Of a DNA stretch of 34,787 bases, positions 8,137-16,048 are shown one piece after another. Source of the stretch: Flavobacterium selenitireducens (GTDB lineage Bacteria > Bacteroidota > Bacteroidia > Flavobacteriales > Flavobacteriaceae); the NCBI RefSeq assembly GCF_014748335.1, contig NZ_JAAVIY010000016.1, forward strand, positions 1 to 34,787, in the 5' to 3' direction. Each line of letters begins with the position of its first letter. The stretch's first letter is position 1. A program made the translations under genes and the position numbers. The notes beneath the pieces are model-generated. The model was not told where the DNA came from and did not search any database. It worked only from the letters and a program-made list of their open reading frames with translations.

Positions 8137-9393
8137 TTAGTGTCGCTGATCTTTCTTCGGAAAATAAAGCGAAAAGGTACTGCCGGATCCTGGCGTGCTG
8201 TCTACGCTTATACGCCCTTGGTGATTGTCCATGATTTTCTTGCAGATTGCGAGTCCTATCCCGTTCCCGGCGTATTCCCCACGGTGATGCAGTCGTTTGA
8301 ATATCGTAAATATTTGCGAGAAATGATTCTTTTCCATCCCGATTCCGTTGTCGGTTATTGAAATCCCTACAAATCCGTCGTCACTGTCTTCCGCTTCGAT
8401 TTTTTCGATGCGAATGACCGGATCATCCGTTTTGCGGTACTTGATCGCATTGGAAATGAGGTTCGAGAGTAATTGCCGCATTTGTACTTCAGATCCCGAA
8501 ATTACCGGGAGATTTCCGACGTTTATCGTGGCATTGTTTTCCTGTATGGAAATTTCAAGGTCTTCCACCACTTCGTCGATAACGAAATTAAGGTCTACCG
8601 CAGCCCCGCTTTCCTGAACATCCGTAAAGGCATACTTGACGATATCGTCCAGCAGCGAATTCAGCCGGAAAGCCGACGCATTGACGATGTTGAGTGATTT
8701 CAGGTCGCGATCCGTCAGCAATTCTCCTTGTTTTTTGCTGATCTCGGAAAGGTAAGTCAGAATTTTGCGCAACGGTTCCTTGAGATCGTGCGAAATCACA
8801 TGGACAACCTGTTCGAGGTTGGTGTTGGTCAGGTGCAGTTCCTCTATGTTGGTTTTCAGTTGTTCCTGATATTGCAAAAGCGCTTGTTGCTGCTTCTTCT
8901 TTTCGGAAAGATCCGTAATGACGATCCCTATCGCGGGAACCATTGGATTGAGATCGGTGAGCGAGAGGTAAACTTCGAGCATTTTCCCTGAAAACGAAAG
9001 CGACAGCTCGGCCTTTGCCGGTCCGTTTTGAAGAGCCGAAAGCAGGGCGTCAAAAAGGGTCGGTACCTCGAAATAGTCGCGAAAATTCGTGCCGAGGATT
9101 TCCTCCGACGGCAATCCGGCAAGGTCCGAAAATGAGCGGTTGGCGAAGAGGATCAGCCCCGTTTCATTGATGCTGAGGGCACCTTCGCTAAATTTTTCGA
9201 TTAGGATACGATAGGTGTAATCGGCGCTTTCAATCGCATAAATCTGAGGAGAACCCGAGCCGTCGTTGACTACCAACGCATCGACGGCTCCTTCCCGGAT
9301 GGAGTCGATGATCTGGTTGGCGTCGCTGAGCTGCTGCCTCAGGTTTTCATTCTCAAGCTCCAGCTTTTGTATGTATGGGTCTTTGTCCTCCAT
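8137..9393 (-). CDS. Soluble PAS-domain sensor histidine kinase of the kai operon
   Basis: A 418-residue kinase with no membrane helix. The order is a short coiled coil (residues 8-33), a PAS domain (about 58-163), a second coiled coil (165-195), the phosphoacceptor block VISHDLKEPLRKI (His 202), and a HATPase domain with NLISNAIKYRKT, DNGIGM and GNGIGLAICKKI. It should autophosphorylate and pass phosphate to a response regulator, but none is encoded in this window. Its ATG lies two bases after the stop of the upstream KaiB-like gene, making it the last gene of a kaiC-kaiB-kaiB-kinase operon. In cyanobacteria SasA joins a KaiB-like domain to a kinase. Here the two parts could be separate proteins (inference). 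Confidence 0.88.
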   Translation of the reverse strand: MEDKDPYIQKLELENENLRQQLSDANQIIDSIREGAVDALVVNDGSGSPQIYAIESADYTYRILIEKFSEGALSINETGLILFANRSFSDLAGLPSEEILGTNFRDYFEVPTLFDALLSALQNGPAKAELSLSFSGKMLEVYLSLTDLNPMVPAIGIVITDLSEKKKQQQALLQYQEQLKTNIEELHLTNTNLEQVVHVISHDLKEPLRKILTYLSEISKKQGELLTDRDLKSLNIVNASAFRLNSLLDDIVKYAFTDVQESGAAVDLNFVIDEVVEDLEISIQENNATINVGNLPVISGSEVQMRQLLSNLISNAIKYRKTDDPVIRIEKIEAEDSDDGFVGISITDNGIGMEKNHFSQIFTIFKRLHHRGEYAGNGIGLAICKKIMDNHQGRISVDSTPGSGSTFSLYFPKKDQRH

Positions 9394-9395
9394 CG

Positions 9396-9635
9396 TTACT
9401 TCTCTAAAATACCGAGATATTCCAATACCTTGCTTGTATCCGACAAATCGCCCACAATTGTCCTGACGGGAATCGGATTCGAGCGTATCAACGTAGGAAT
9501 GGCGACAATCCCGTATCGAACCGCGTATTCCTTCTCCATGCTGATGTCGATAATCTTGAGCGTTGCCGAGTCTTTCAGGTAATTGAGGTAAATCGCATTG
9601 AAATTCTCGATCGCCCTAAGCGACTTCACCGACAT
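9396..9635 (-). CDS. kaiB: Second KaiB-like protein; start codon lost, probable one-base deletion
   Basis: The readable ORF gives 79 residues from an ATG at 9635, with KaiB hallmarks: IVAIPTLIRSNPIPVRTIVGDLSD and VLEYLG. That ATG falls after the first beta strand. Upstream in the same frame the codons read YLLFVSG, the expected KaiB strand 1, yet no ATG, GTG or TTG exists before an in-frame stop inside the upstream kaiB. An ATG at 9668-9670 in another frame would give MADREYLLFVSGMSV if one base were inserted near 9660. The gene has therefore lost one base there, or the assembly has. Otherwise translation would need a non-standard start such as ATA. It sits between kaiB and the kinase, with two bases to the kinase ATG. 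Confidence 0.75.
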   Translation of the reverse strand: MSVKSLRAIENFNAIYLNYLKDSATLKIIDISMEKEYAVRYGIVAIPTLIRSNPIPVRTIVGDLSDTSKVLEYLGILEK

Positions 9636-9706
9636 TCCAGATACAAATAATAGGTATTCCGGTCTGCCATCTATCGGATGGTCTTGGGCGTTATCATTGC
9701 CAGGCG

Positions 9707-9997
9707 CTACGATAACGGTTTGATGTTTAGCCCGACAAGCACGCGTTCTTCATTCGACAGATCGCCAATTATTTTGCGTATCGGTTCCGGAAATTTGCGT
9801 ACCAATGTGGGAACGGCAATGATCTGGTCGCCTTCGGCCAGTTTTGGGTTTTTCAACAGGTCGATGATCTCGATGCTGTAGATTCCCTTGAGATGTTCCT
9901 CGGCGTATTTTTTTATGTTGCCCAATGCCTTTACGGATTTTGGCGTTTGACCGGCTATATAGAGTAACAATTGCCACTCCTTGACTTGTTTTTTCAT
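9707..9997 (-). CDS. kaiB: Circadian-clock-type protein KaiB
   Basis: A 96-residue thioredoxin-like KaiB. It reads closely along the cyanobacterial family: [16 protein letters not shown], then [26 protein letters not shown] in pieces, then [21 protein letters not shown] and RVLVGL. The Gly-Asp-Leu-Ser segment and the proline-rich loop belong to the part that refolds when KaiB switches folds to bind KaiC. The length (about 100) is normal. Its ATG overlaps the stop of kaiC by four bases (9994-9997), so it is translationally coupled to kaiC. It should bind the KaiC CI ring. No kaiA is seen. Confidence 0.93.
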   Translation of the reverse strand: MKKQVKEWQLLLYIAGQTPKSVKALGNIKKYAEEHLKGIYSIEIIDLLKNPKLAEGDQIIAVPTLVRKFPEPIRKIIGDLSNEERVLVGLNIKPLS

Positions 9998-11721
9998 CGT
10001 TTTTTCTTTGGTGGGGCGTCGGTGGCGTTCAATTGTGGGACGTCGTTTTCGATGCCGAGGTTGTCCGTCAGGGAATCAAACTCGCTTTTTAGTGCAAGTA
10101 TGGACGCCTCGAGAACCTGCCTTTTGCGCTCTATCTCGCGCAAATTGCGTTCTTTGGTCATTTCGATTTTGCGTTTGTTCTCTTCCCGCTTGGCCTCGTG
10201 CGATTGTCTCGCGGTTCCTGTCAGCACGCCTTTCGGACCGACTTTTACCTCGAGCAGGTCGATTCCGCTTTTGCGTATCAAAAATTCGCGTACCTGGTTG
10301 GAATGTCCCATCCCGCGCGATTTAATGATAAAAATGCCGCGGTTTCGTTCGCCTACGCCTTCCATATCGCGGACGGTGATCCAGGTGTCGACAAGAGACG
10401 AAACCGATTCTTCCGCAAGGTCAGGCCGATGGCTGTCGGTTTGCTTACTCAGCGAAGTGAACATGGCGGTGATATTGTTGAGTTTGAGCATGTCGATAAG
10501 CCGCACGAGCATCGATCGCACCTCCTGGTCGCTTCCGACCGATATCAGGTTGCTTATCGGATCGATGATCACCGTGTTGGGCGCGAATTCCCGTATCACT
10601 TTCCTGAGCGTGAGCAGGTGGAGTTCCAATCCGTTAAGCGACGGACGGGAGGAATGGATCTGAAGCAACCCTTTTTTGATGTGGGCCGCGAGGTCGATCC
10701 CAATCGATTTCATATTCCGGATCAACTGCTGTGGCGATTCTTCAAATGCGAAGAATACCACCTTTTCCCCGCGCAGGCATTGTTCGTTGGCGAAATAGGA
10801 GGCGATCGTAGTCTTTGCTGTGCCAGCCGTGCCGGAAACCAGGATGTTGCTTCCCCGGTAAAATCCGCCGCCGTCGAACATCGAATCGAGTCCGGGAACA
10901 CCAGTGGAAACGATATCTGACGAAACTTCGTTGTCGAGTTTGAGCGATGTTATCGGCAAAACCGAGATTCCGTCCTCGTCGATAAGAAACGGATACTCGT
11001 TCGTGCCATGGGTGGATCCGCGGTACTTGACGATCCGCAATCGCCTTGTCGAAACCTGCTCGGTGACGCGGTGATCGAGTATGATGACGCAATCCGACAC
11101 ATATTCTTCGAGCCCTTGGCGCGTTAGTGTCGCTTCACCTCGTTCACCCGTGATGACCGCCGTGACGCCTTTTTCCTTTAGCCAGTGGAACAGTCGGCGG
11201 AGTTCGGCTCTCAACACGGCTTGGTTGTCGAGTCCGGCGAACAACGATTCGATGGTATCGAGCACGACGCGTTTCGCCTTGACGGAATCTATCGCATACG
11301 ACAACCTGACGAAAAGTCCGTCGAGATCGTATTCTCCGGCTTCTTCAATTTCCGACCGCTCTACGCGGACGTGATCTACGACAAGTTTTTTTTCTTTTTT
11401 CAGCTTTTCGAGATCAAAGCCCAACGATTTCACGTTTTGGGACAAATCATCCGAAGGTTCTTCAAACGACATAAACACGCCATTTTCCTCAAATTCCGTA
11501 ATACCTTTTATCAGGAATTGCATTGCCAGCAACGTTTTACCGCAACCAGCCCCACCGCAAATCAGCGTTGGGCGTCCCTTTGGGAATCCGCCTTCGGTAA
11601 TGTCATCGAGCCCTTCTACGCCGGTAGGTGTTTTAGGGAAACTAAAATTTTTCAGGATTTGATTTTTCTTCTCTTTCGGCACATCTTGAGGTTTAGGAAG
11701 ATAAATATAAGCGATTTGCAT
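9994..11721 (-). CDS. kaiC: KaiC, double RecA-type ATPase/autokinase
   Basis: A 575-residue protein with two RecA-like KaiC domains. CI has Walker A GGAGCGKT and catalytic glutamates in FMSFEEP. CII has GTAGTAKT (Ala where Gly usually precedes Lys) and [14 protein letters not shown]. The CII phosphosite region reads [10 protein letters not shown], aligning a Ser-Ser pair with the Ser431/Thr432 of Synechococcus KaiC. After CII the usual short tail is replaced by about 70 Lys/Glu/Arg-rich residues predicted to form a coiled coil and ending in PPKKKR. The ATG at 11721 ([10 protein letters not shown]) is preferred to one 69 bases upstream because the extra residues look non-coding. It is the first gene of the operon. 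It probably acts as a KaiB-regulated ATPase or timer; true circadian function is not shown. Confidence 0.93.
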   Translation of the reverse strand: MQIAYIYLPKPQDVPKEKKNQILKNFSFPKTPTGVEGLDDITEGGFPKGRPTLICGGAGCGKTLLAMQFLIKGITEFEENGVFMSFEEPSDDLSQNVKSLGFDLEKLKKEKKLVVDHVRVERSEIEEAGEYDLDGLFVRLSYAIDSVKAKRVVLDTIESLFAGLDNQAVLRAELRRLFHWLKEKGVTAVITGERGEATLTRQGLEEYVSDCVIILDHRVTEQVSTRRLRIVKYRGSTHGTNEYPFLIDEDGISVLPITSLKLDNEVSSDIVSTGVPGLDSMFDGGGFYRGSNILVSGTAGTAKTTIASYFANEQCLRGEKVVFFAFEESPQQLIRNMKSIGIDLAAHIKKGLLQIHSSRPSLNGLELHLLTLRKVIREFAPNTVIIDPISNLISVGSDQEVRSMLVRLIDMLKLNNITAMFTSLSKQTDSHRPDLAEESVSSLVDTWITVRDMEGVGERNRGIFIIKSRGMGHSNQVREFLIRKSGIDLLEVKVGPKGVLTGTARQSHEAKREENKRKIEMTKERNLREIERKRQVLEASILALKSEFDSLTDNLGIENDVPQLNATDAPPKKKR

Positions 11722-11845
11722 TTCACAATTTAGCGAATGCTCATGATTTGGGTTATGTTTAAGGTTTGTATACGTAGACAAGATACACACAGGAATTCTG
11801 CAATCTTTGATTTTCCTGACGTAACATGCGCCGACAACCTTGCCT

Positions 11846-11853
11846 TACATTTG
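11846..11853 (+). promoter_or_regulatory. Candidate -7 box of the 11890 gene
   Basis: TACATTTG matches TAnnTTTG exactly and lies 36 bases before the ATG at 11890, in the divergent region facing kaiC. No TTG sits at the ideal 19-base distance, so the call rests on the -7 box alone. A 7-codon ORF (ATG at 11864, stop at 11885-11887) lies in the resulting leader. No convincing kaiC promoter was found on the other strand. Confidence 0.45.
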
Positions 11854-11889
11854 GTAACGCCTTATGAATGAGGCAAAAATCAAATAATT

Positions 11890-12918
11890 ATGAGATCACA
11901 ACTATTTTTGCGCCGTCCGCAAGCACTGCTATACTTTTTCCTCTTCGCTTCTGTTTCTGTCTTAGGACAACAAAATTTGGGCGACATCGCGCATGACAGC
12001 CTGAAGATAGACGGCGTTCCTTCTTATCCATTGCTCAAAATCCTATCCGTGAGTTATGACTATGCGGGCAAAAGCGATTACAAAATGCGTTATAAGGGCG
12101 CTCCTGACGAGGAAGGCGAATTTACCCGCGGGCGCACCCAGGTATACCTTTGGATCCCGTTTTACAAATCGAAGCGTTTTACCTGGAGTGTCTCCGAGAC
12201 TTACACCCGTGAAGATATTGTGACAAGGGATGTGGTCAATCCGTCCGGGATATACGTGAACGGCAACCAGACACTGGAGGATTTCAACACGGCGCTTAAC
12301 GTCAATTATCGTACGAAGCTTTTTTCGCGCCAACTCGTGCTCAACGCCAGCTTTTTTGCAGGAACGTCGCCTGCATTCAAATTCAGGAAGGCAAGCGGAC
12401 AGGTTTATGCGTTGCTTATCCTGAAAGATACTCCGAATACGATCTATTCAGTGGGCGTGGCCGGTCTCATCGACCCGTCTTCTCCGATTCCGGCGCTTCC
12501 GATAGCACAATACTGGCACCGCTTCGACAACAGCCTTTGGGAAGCGGACGTCGTGGTGCCGCAAACGGCAAAAATCCGTCGCTCGCGCACATTGGGAGGA
12601 TGGGTGTCGGCCGGTGTCGACTTCACGCCCCAAAGCTTTTTCATCAGGAATGTTCCGGGCCAGGACGTGACCTATGAAGCGGCATTCAGTGAATTGACGC
12701 CAAATCTCGGCTACGACAAAATGCTGTACAACAACATCATGCTGACTGTTCAGGGCGGCTACCGTTTTGCGATGAAAGGCAGGCTTGTCGAAGTAAATGA
12801 GCCATCACGCGACAGGATCGCCCATGTGGAATTCGGGTCGGGGCTATTCGTGAAAGGCGGGATTTCCTATGTGATTCCGAATGCCAAAGTCAGGAAGACA
12901 ATTGACGATGCGCGGTAA
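11890..12918 (+). CDS. Predicted outer-membrane beta-barrel protein (possibly DUF6268 type)
   Basis: A 342-residue exported protein. It has a signal peptide (hydrophobic LLYFFLFASVSVLGQ, cut near QQN) followed by alternating polar and aromatic stretches typical of outer-membrane beta strands, such as FTWSVSETYTRED, LVLNASFFAG, IYSVGVAGLI and VQGGYRFAMKG. The segment around AQYWHRFDNSLWEADVVVPQ resembles DUF6268-like barrels, but this was recognised only by eye. No catalytic motif is visible. It is divergent from the kai operon and ends at a strong bidirectional hairpin shared with the fasciclin gene. The start at 11890 gives a normal signal peptide. Confidence 0.6.
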   Translation: MRSQLFLRRPQALLYFFLFASVSVLGQQNLGDIAHDSLKIDGVPSYPLLKILSVSYDYAGKSDYKMRYKGAPDEEGEFTRGRTQVYLWIPFYKSKRFTWSVSETYTREDIVTRDVVNPSGIYVNGNQTLEDFNTALNVNYRTKLFSRQLVLNASFFAGTSPAFKFRKASGQVYALLILKDTPNTIYSVGVAGLIDPSSPIPALPIAQYWHRFDNSLWEADVVVPQTAKIRRSRTLGGWVSAGVDFTPQSFFIRNVPGQDVTYEAAFSELTPNLGYDKMLYNNIMLTVQGGYRFAMKGRLVEVNEPSRDRIAHVEFGSGLFVKGGISYVIPNAKVRKTIDDAR

Positions 12919-12940
12919 TATTCAGACACTGCACCATAAA

Positions 12941-12972
12941 AAAAGAGGGAACCTAACACAATTCCCTCTTTT
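12941..12972. terminator. Bidirectional intrinsic terminator
   Basis: AAAAGAGGGAA (12941-12951) pairs perfectly with TTCCCTCTTTT (12962-12972) around a 10-base loop. The A-rich left side and T-rich right side give a U-tract on both strands. It lies between the convergent outer-membrane protein and fasciclin genes and can end both transcripts. Confidence 0.85.
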
Positions 12973-12993
12973 CCAATCTAAGTAAATAACTTA

Positions 12994-13974
12994 TCATAAA
13001 TCCGGTAAAAGGACTTTGTCGATCGCATGGATCATACCGTTGGACGCCTGTACGTCGGTTGCGATGATGTTGCTTACCCTCGAGTTGAAATCGGTGATCT
13101 TTGGGCCTCCGGTCAAGCCGATCGTGAACGAATCGCCTGAGAATGTCGCTACCGTCATGCCTTCCGTCAAACCAGATGCCAATACATTGGCTCCCGTAAC
13201 CACATGATATTTGAGCGTTTTTTCCAACGTCGCCTGCGGAACGTCTGCCAATCCGGAGAGGCTGAGCTCGCTCAACAACGAAGTAAATGCGGCGTTGTTC
13301 GGAGCGAAAACGGTAAACGGCGAATTGGCGGTGCCTGACAATATCCCGGCGAAATCAGGTTGGTCATCTCGCGTCAGAGCCTGAACCAAGACCGAGAAAT
13401 CAGGATTTGCGATTGCGTGGTTGACGACCGTAGGAAGCGCGATTACGCCGTCGACGATATGCACGACACCGTTGCTTGCCTGTACATCGGCGGTAGTCAC
13501 TTTGGCTCCCGAATTTGCCGTACCTCCGTTAAGGGTCACTCCTCCAGAAGTATTGACAAACATACTCAGGTTGTTAGTGGCAGATGCGCCTCCTTTGGCC
13601 ATTGTTTTCACGTAACCTGTCGTCAATTGGGTAGCGGTCGACTCTCCGGCAACGACGTGATTGAGCAATACTTCCTTAAGTACGTTTACCGGCACTGCGT
13701 CGATGTTGGCGAAACCGTTTGCCTGCAGGAACGAAGTAAATGCGGCGTCGGTCGGGGCGAATACGGTTAACTGGGTAGTGCCGTCCAATGTCGCGGTAAG
13801 ATTGGCACGCTCAAGTGCATCCGTAAGCATGCTGAGGTTAGCCGTTCCTGAAGCGATTTCAGCAATCGTTTGCTGAGGCGGGTTGTTGTTGCCGTTGTTG
13901 TCGTCGTCGCTATTGCACGATATGAAGACCGTCATCAGCGCCAACCCGGCGATTTGTTTGAGGTTTGTTTTCAT
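12994..13974 (-). CDS. Surface lipoprotein with two fasciclin (FAS1) domains
   Basis: A 326-residue lipoprotein. The signal peptide ends in a lipobox (TVFISC), and the mature start CNSDDDNNG is acidic, resembling the Bacteroidota signal for export to the cell surface. Two FAS1 domains follow, at about residues 35-185 and 188-326. Each has the H1 block (TQLTVFAPTDAAFTSF; SPFTVFAPNNAAFTSL) and a late block (DVQASNGVVHIVDGVI; DVQASNGMIHAIDKVL). Such proteins usually act in adhesion or matrix attachment. The ATG at 13974 is chosen over one at 14025 because a full promoter lies between them (13996-14025). Low-complexity Asn/Pro residues link the lipid anchor to the first domain. Confidence 0.9.
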   Translation of the reverse strand: MKTNLKQIAGLALMTVFISCNSDDDNNGNNNPPQQTIAEIASGTANLSMLTDALERANLTATLDGTTQLTVFAPTDAAFTSFLQANGFANIDAVPVNVLKEVLLNHVVAGESTATQLTTGYVKTMAKGGASATNNLSMFVNTSGGVTLNGGTANSGAKVTTADVQASNGVVHIVDGVIALPTVVNHAIANPDFSVLVQALTRDDQPDFAGILSGTANSPFTVFAPNNAAFTSLLSELSLSGLADVPQATLEKTLKYHVVTGANVLASGLTEGMTVATFSGDSFTIGLTGGPKITDFNSRVSNIIATDVQASNGMIHAIDKVLLPDL

Positions 13975-13995
13975 GATGTTGTTTTTTATTTCACA

Positions 13996-14025
13996 TAAAG
14001 TTAGGGCGCACTTTTTTTTGTTCAA
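13996..14025 (-). promoter_or_regulatory. Promoter of the fasciclin lipoprotein gene
   Basis: On the minus strand, TTG (14025-14023), a spacer of exactly 19 bases and TAACTTTA (14003-13996; consensus TAnnTTTG with the last base changed) form a Bacteroidota promoter. Transcription would begin around 13990, after the upstream ATG at 14025, so the start at 13974 is the only one in the mRNA. The rest of the gap to 14270 shows nothing else convincing. Confidence 0.7.
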
Positions 14026-14270
14026 TTTCTTTTACAAAAAAGTTAAACAAAGTTTATGTGATTCTTCGTACAAGACATTTCATGTCAGGTAGTTATGCTT
14101 GTAAAGGCCACTGTTGGCGCGACTTGTAGAGAAAGGTCAGATGGCGACGGGAATTTTCCCCGTTAAACAAAATCAGTTTATATGCGTTGCAATCGTACAT
14201 CGATTCCGCACAATCCGATAAGCTATCTCTGTTGAGGTTGGCTAACTTTAGTCATCTAAAAAATAGCATC

Positions 14271-14465
14271 ATGGAAGATAAACAGAAACTCAATCACTCC
14301 CAGACCGAGGAGGGCGCAACATCAAAATCCGGTTCCGTTGATAAAAACAACGCTGTTACGGATAAGTCCGCCGGCAGCGAAGCATCGGTAGAACCTGTCG
14401 ACAAGGATAAGTTGCGACCGTTTGACGAAAGTTGGGAAGAACAGGAAAAGTTCAGGGCAGATTGA
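14271..14465 (+). CDS. Small acidic hydrophilic protein, unknown
   Basis: A 64-residue protein (MEDKQKLNHSQTEEG...) made almost wholly of polar residues (Lys, Glu, Asp, Ser), with no membrane helix, no cysteine and no known motif. It is probably intrinsically disordered. The ATG at 14271 is preferred to an in-frame ATG at 14187, because TAACTTTA (14243-14250, a near-consensus -7 box) lies between the two and the extra residues do not resemble protein. Small disordered proteins of this kind are common in Bacteroidota, but no function can be given. A secreted low-complexity protein follows 46 bases downstream. Confidence 0.55.
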   Translation: MEDKQKLNHSQTEEGATSKSGSVDKNNAVTDKSAGSEASVEPVDKDKLRPFDESWEEQEKFRAD

Positions 14466-14511
14466 CGGTCGATTCTAATGCCTATCGACATCCACAATTA
14501 AACAATTACGT

Positions 14512-14853
14512 ATGAAAACCTTATTTTTTGCATCGCTGGCATTGCTTTTCGCTTCGGCAGCTTCGGCTCAGACCGATACTACAAAAGCATCGTCAATCGA
14601 CAACAAAGTCAAACAGACCAACCAGGTACGCAAGCAACAGAACCAGGATGCGGTTCGGTCAGATCCTACGCCTCGACGTAAAATGCAGACTCCTGATACT
14701 CCGACGTCAGTCAACAATCCGACCACGACGACGACGCCCACAAACAACGGCAGCAATAAATCATCCGGGAACGCCCAGCCAAGCACGACACCCGATGCCG
14801 TGAATACGCCTCCGCCAAGTGGGTCGAATCCCAATCCTGTGACAAGGCCGTAA
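14512..14853 (+). CDS. Secreted low-complexity Thr/Asn/Pro-rich protein
   Basis: A 113-residue protein with a clear signal peptide (MKTLFFASLALLFASAASAQ). The mature part is disordered: a Lys/Gln/Asn-rich segment, then Thr/Pro/Asn/Ser-rich sequence (PTSVNNPTTTTTPTNNGSN, then PPPSGSNPNPVTRP). No domain is recognised. It may be a cell-envelope or periplasmic linker-like protein. It ends 11 bases before the end of the convergent antiporter gene. Composition and signal peptide support a real gene, but there is no functional clue. Confidence 0.6.
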   Translation: MKTLFFASLALLFASAASAQTDTTKASSIDNKVKQTNQVRKQQNQDAVRSDPTPRRKMQTPDTPTSVNNPTTTTTPTNNGSNKSSGNAQPSTTPDAVNTPPPSGSNPNPVTRP

Positions 14854-14864
14854 TCGGTTATTAT

Positions 14865-15941
14865 TTACGGGTAAATGATAAAGAATATAAACGCGAAAAG
14901 GTTGACCAGAAGCACTACGCCGTAGATGAGGTTGGTGCGTCCGCGGCTTAGCGAAAGCATGACCGTAAACACCGATAAGGCCAAAAGCACGATCGCTTTT
15001 ATATCGAGTCCCAGCACGATTTTCATGTCGAAAAGGATGCACACGAGAGACACGGCCGGAATCGTCAGCCCGATACTGGCAAGAGCCGATCCAAGCGAAA
15101 GGTTCAAGCTTGTCTGCAATTGATTTTTTCTTGCTGCGATAATAGCCGCGATGGCCTCTGGCAACAAAATTATCATCGCGATGATCACACCGACGAGCGC
15201 GAGCGGCAGGTTATATCCCACAATGATACTTTCAATGGTCGGCGAAAGCGTTTTGGCCAAAAGCACCACGATTCCGAGACTCAGAACAAGGAAAATCAAA
15301 CTGGTAAACAGGATTTTGTTGCTGATTACGATACTCGGTTTCTTTTCCGTCGAGGTGTCCTGGCTTTCGCTGAGGAAATAGTCCCGATGACGCGAGGTCT
15401 GCGCAAACAGGAAGAACCCGTAAATCACGATACAGGAAATCGACGCGAAAATGAGTTGGGGCGTGGAGTAGTACGAACCATGCACGCTTTCGGTAAACGT
15501 CGGGATCACGAGCGTAAAGACGATGATCGACACCAGCGAGACCAGGGCGATCGTAACCGAATGTTGGGAAAAGCGTTGTTCGTGGTGCTTCATGCCGCCT
15601 ATGAACAAGCAAAGGCCGACAATTCCGTTTAAGATAAGCATCGTTGCCGAATAAACCGTGTCCCGTGCCAATGCTATCGTTTCCGTACCGCCAGACATCA
15701 TCAGCGAAACGATTATGGAAACCTCGATTACCGTAATGGCGATGGCGAGAATAATGGTTCCGAAGGGTTCGCCTACGCGATGTGCGACGATTTCGGAGTG
15801 ATGCACGGCGGACATCACGCTCAAGATAAGTAAGACACTTGCGACGATCTTGAATACGTCCCCGGATTCAATAAGGTTGGAAAAAAACAGGATCCAGGCA
15901 AGAACGGGGATGATGATCGTCCATTGTAAAAATAATCTCAT
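14865..15941 (-). CDS. Calcium/sodium:proton antiporter (ChaA-like, CaCA superfamily)
   Basis: A 358-residue membrane protein with about eleven helices. The two internal repeats carry the CaCA alpha motifs: GEPFGTIILAIAITVIEVSI (residues 57-76) with a conserved Glu in the helix, and LPEAIAAIIAARKNQLQTSL with the matching Glu, followed by LGSALASIGLTIPAV. This is the pattern of Ca2+/H+ (or Na+/H+) antiporters that extrude cations at the cost of the proton gradient. The length matches ChaA. It is monocistronic: convergent with the secreted protein gene and separated by 107 bases from the DUF3810 gene. Ion preference cannot be read from the sequence. Confidence 0.87.
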   Translation of the reverse strand: MRLFLQWTIIIPVLAWILFFSNLIESGDVFKIVASVLLILSVMSAVHHSEIVAHRVGEPFGTIILAIAITVIEVSIIVSLMMSGGTETIALARDTVYSATMLILNGIVGLCLFIGGMKHHEQRFSQHSVTIALVSLVSIIVFTLVIPTFTESVHGSYYSTPQLIFASISCIVIYGFFLFAQTSRHRDYFLSESQDTSTEKKPSIVISNKILFTSLIFLVLSLGIVVLLAKTLSPTIESIIVGYNLPLALVGVIIAMIILLPEAIAAIIAARKNQLQTSLNLSLGSALASIGLTIPAVSLVCILFDMKIVLGLDIKAIVLLALSVFTVMLSLSRGRTNLIYGVVLLVNLFAFIFFIIYP

Positions 15942-16048
15942 ATTAAGGCTTTGAGTGCGGAATATAGCGATTATGCTCCAATTTCTTGGTTTTTCCGACG
16001 CGGGATAACATCACTTTAACGTAAAAAGCAAAATAGCCCTTCAAAAAA

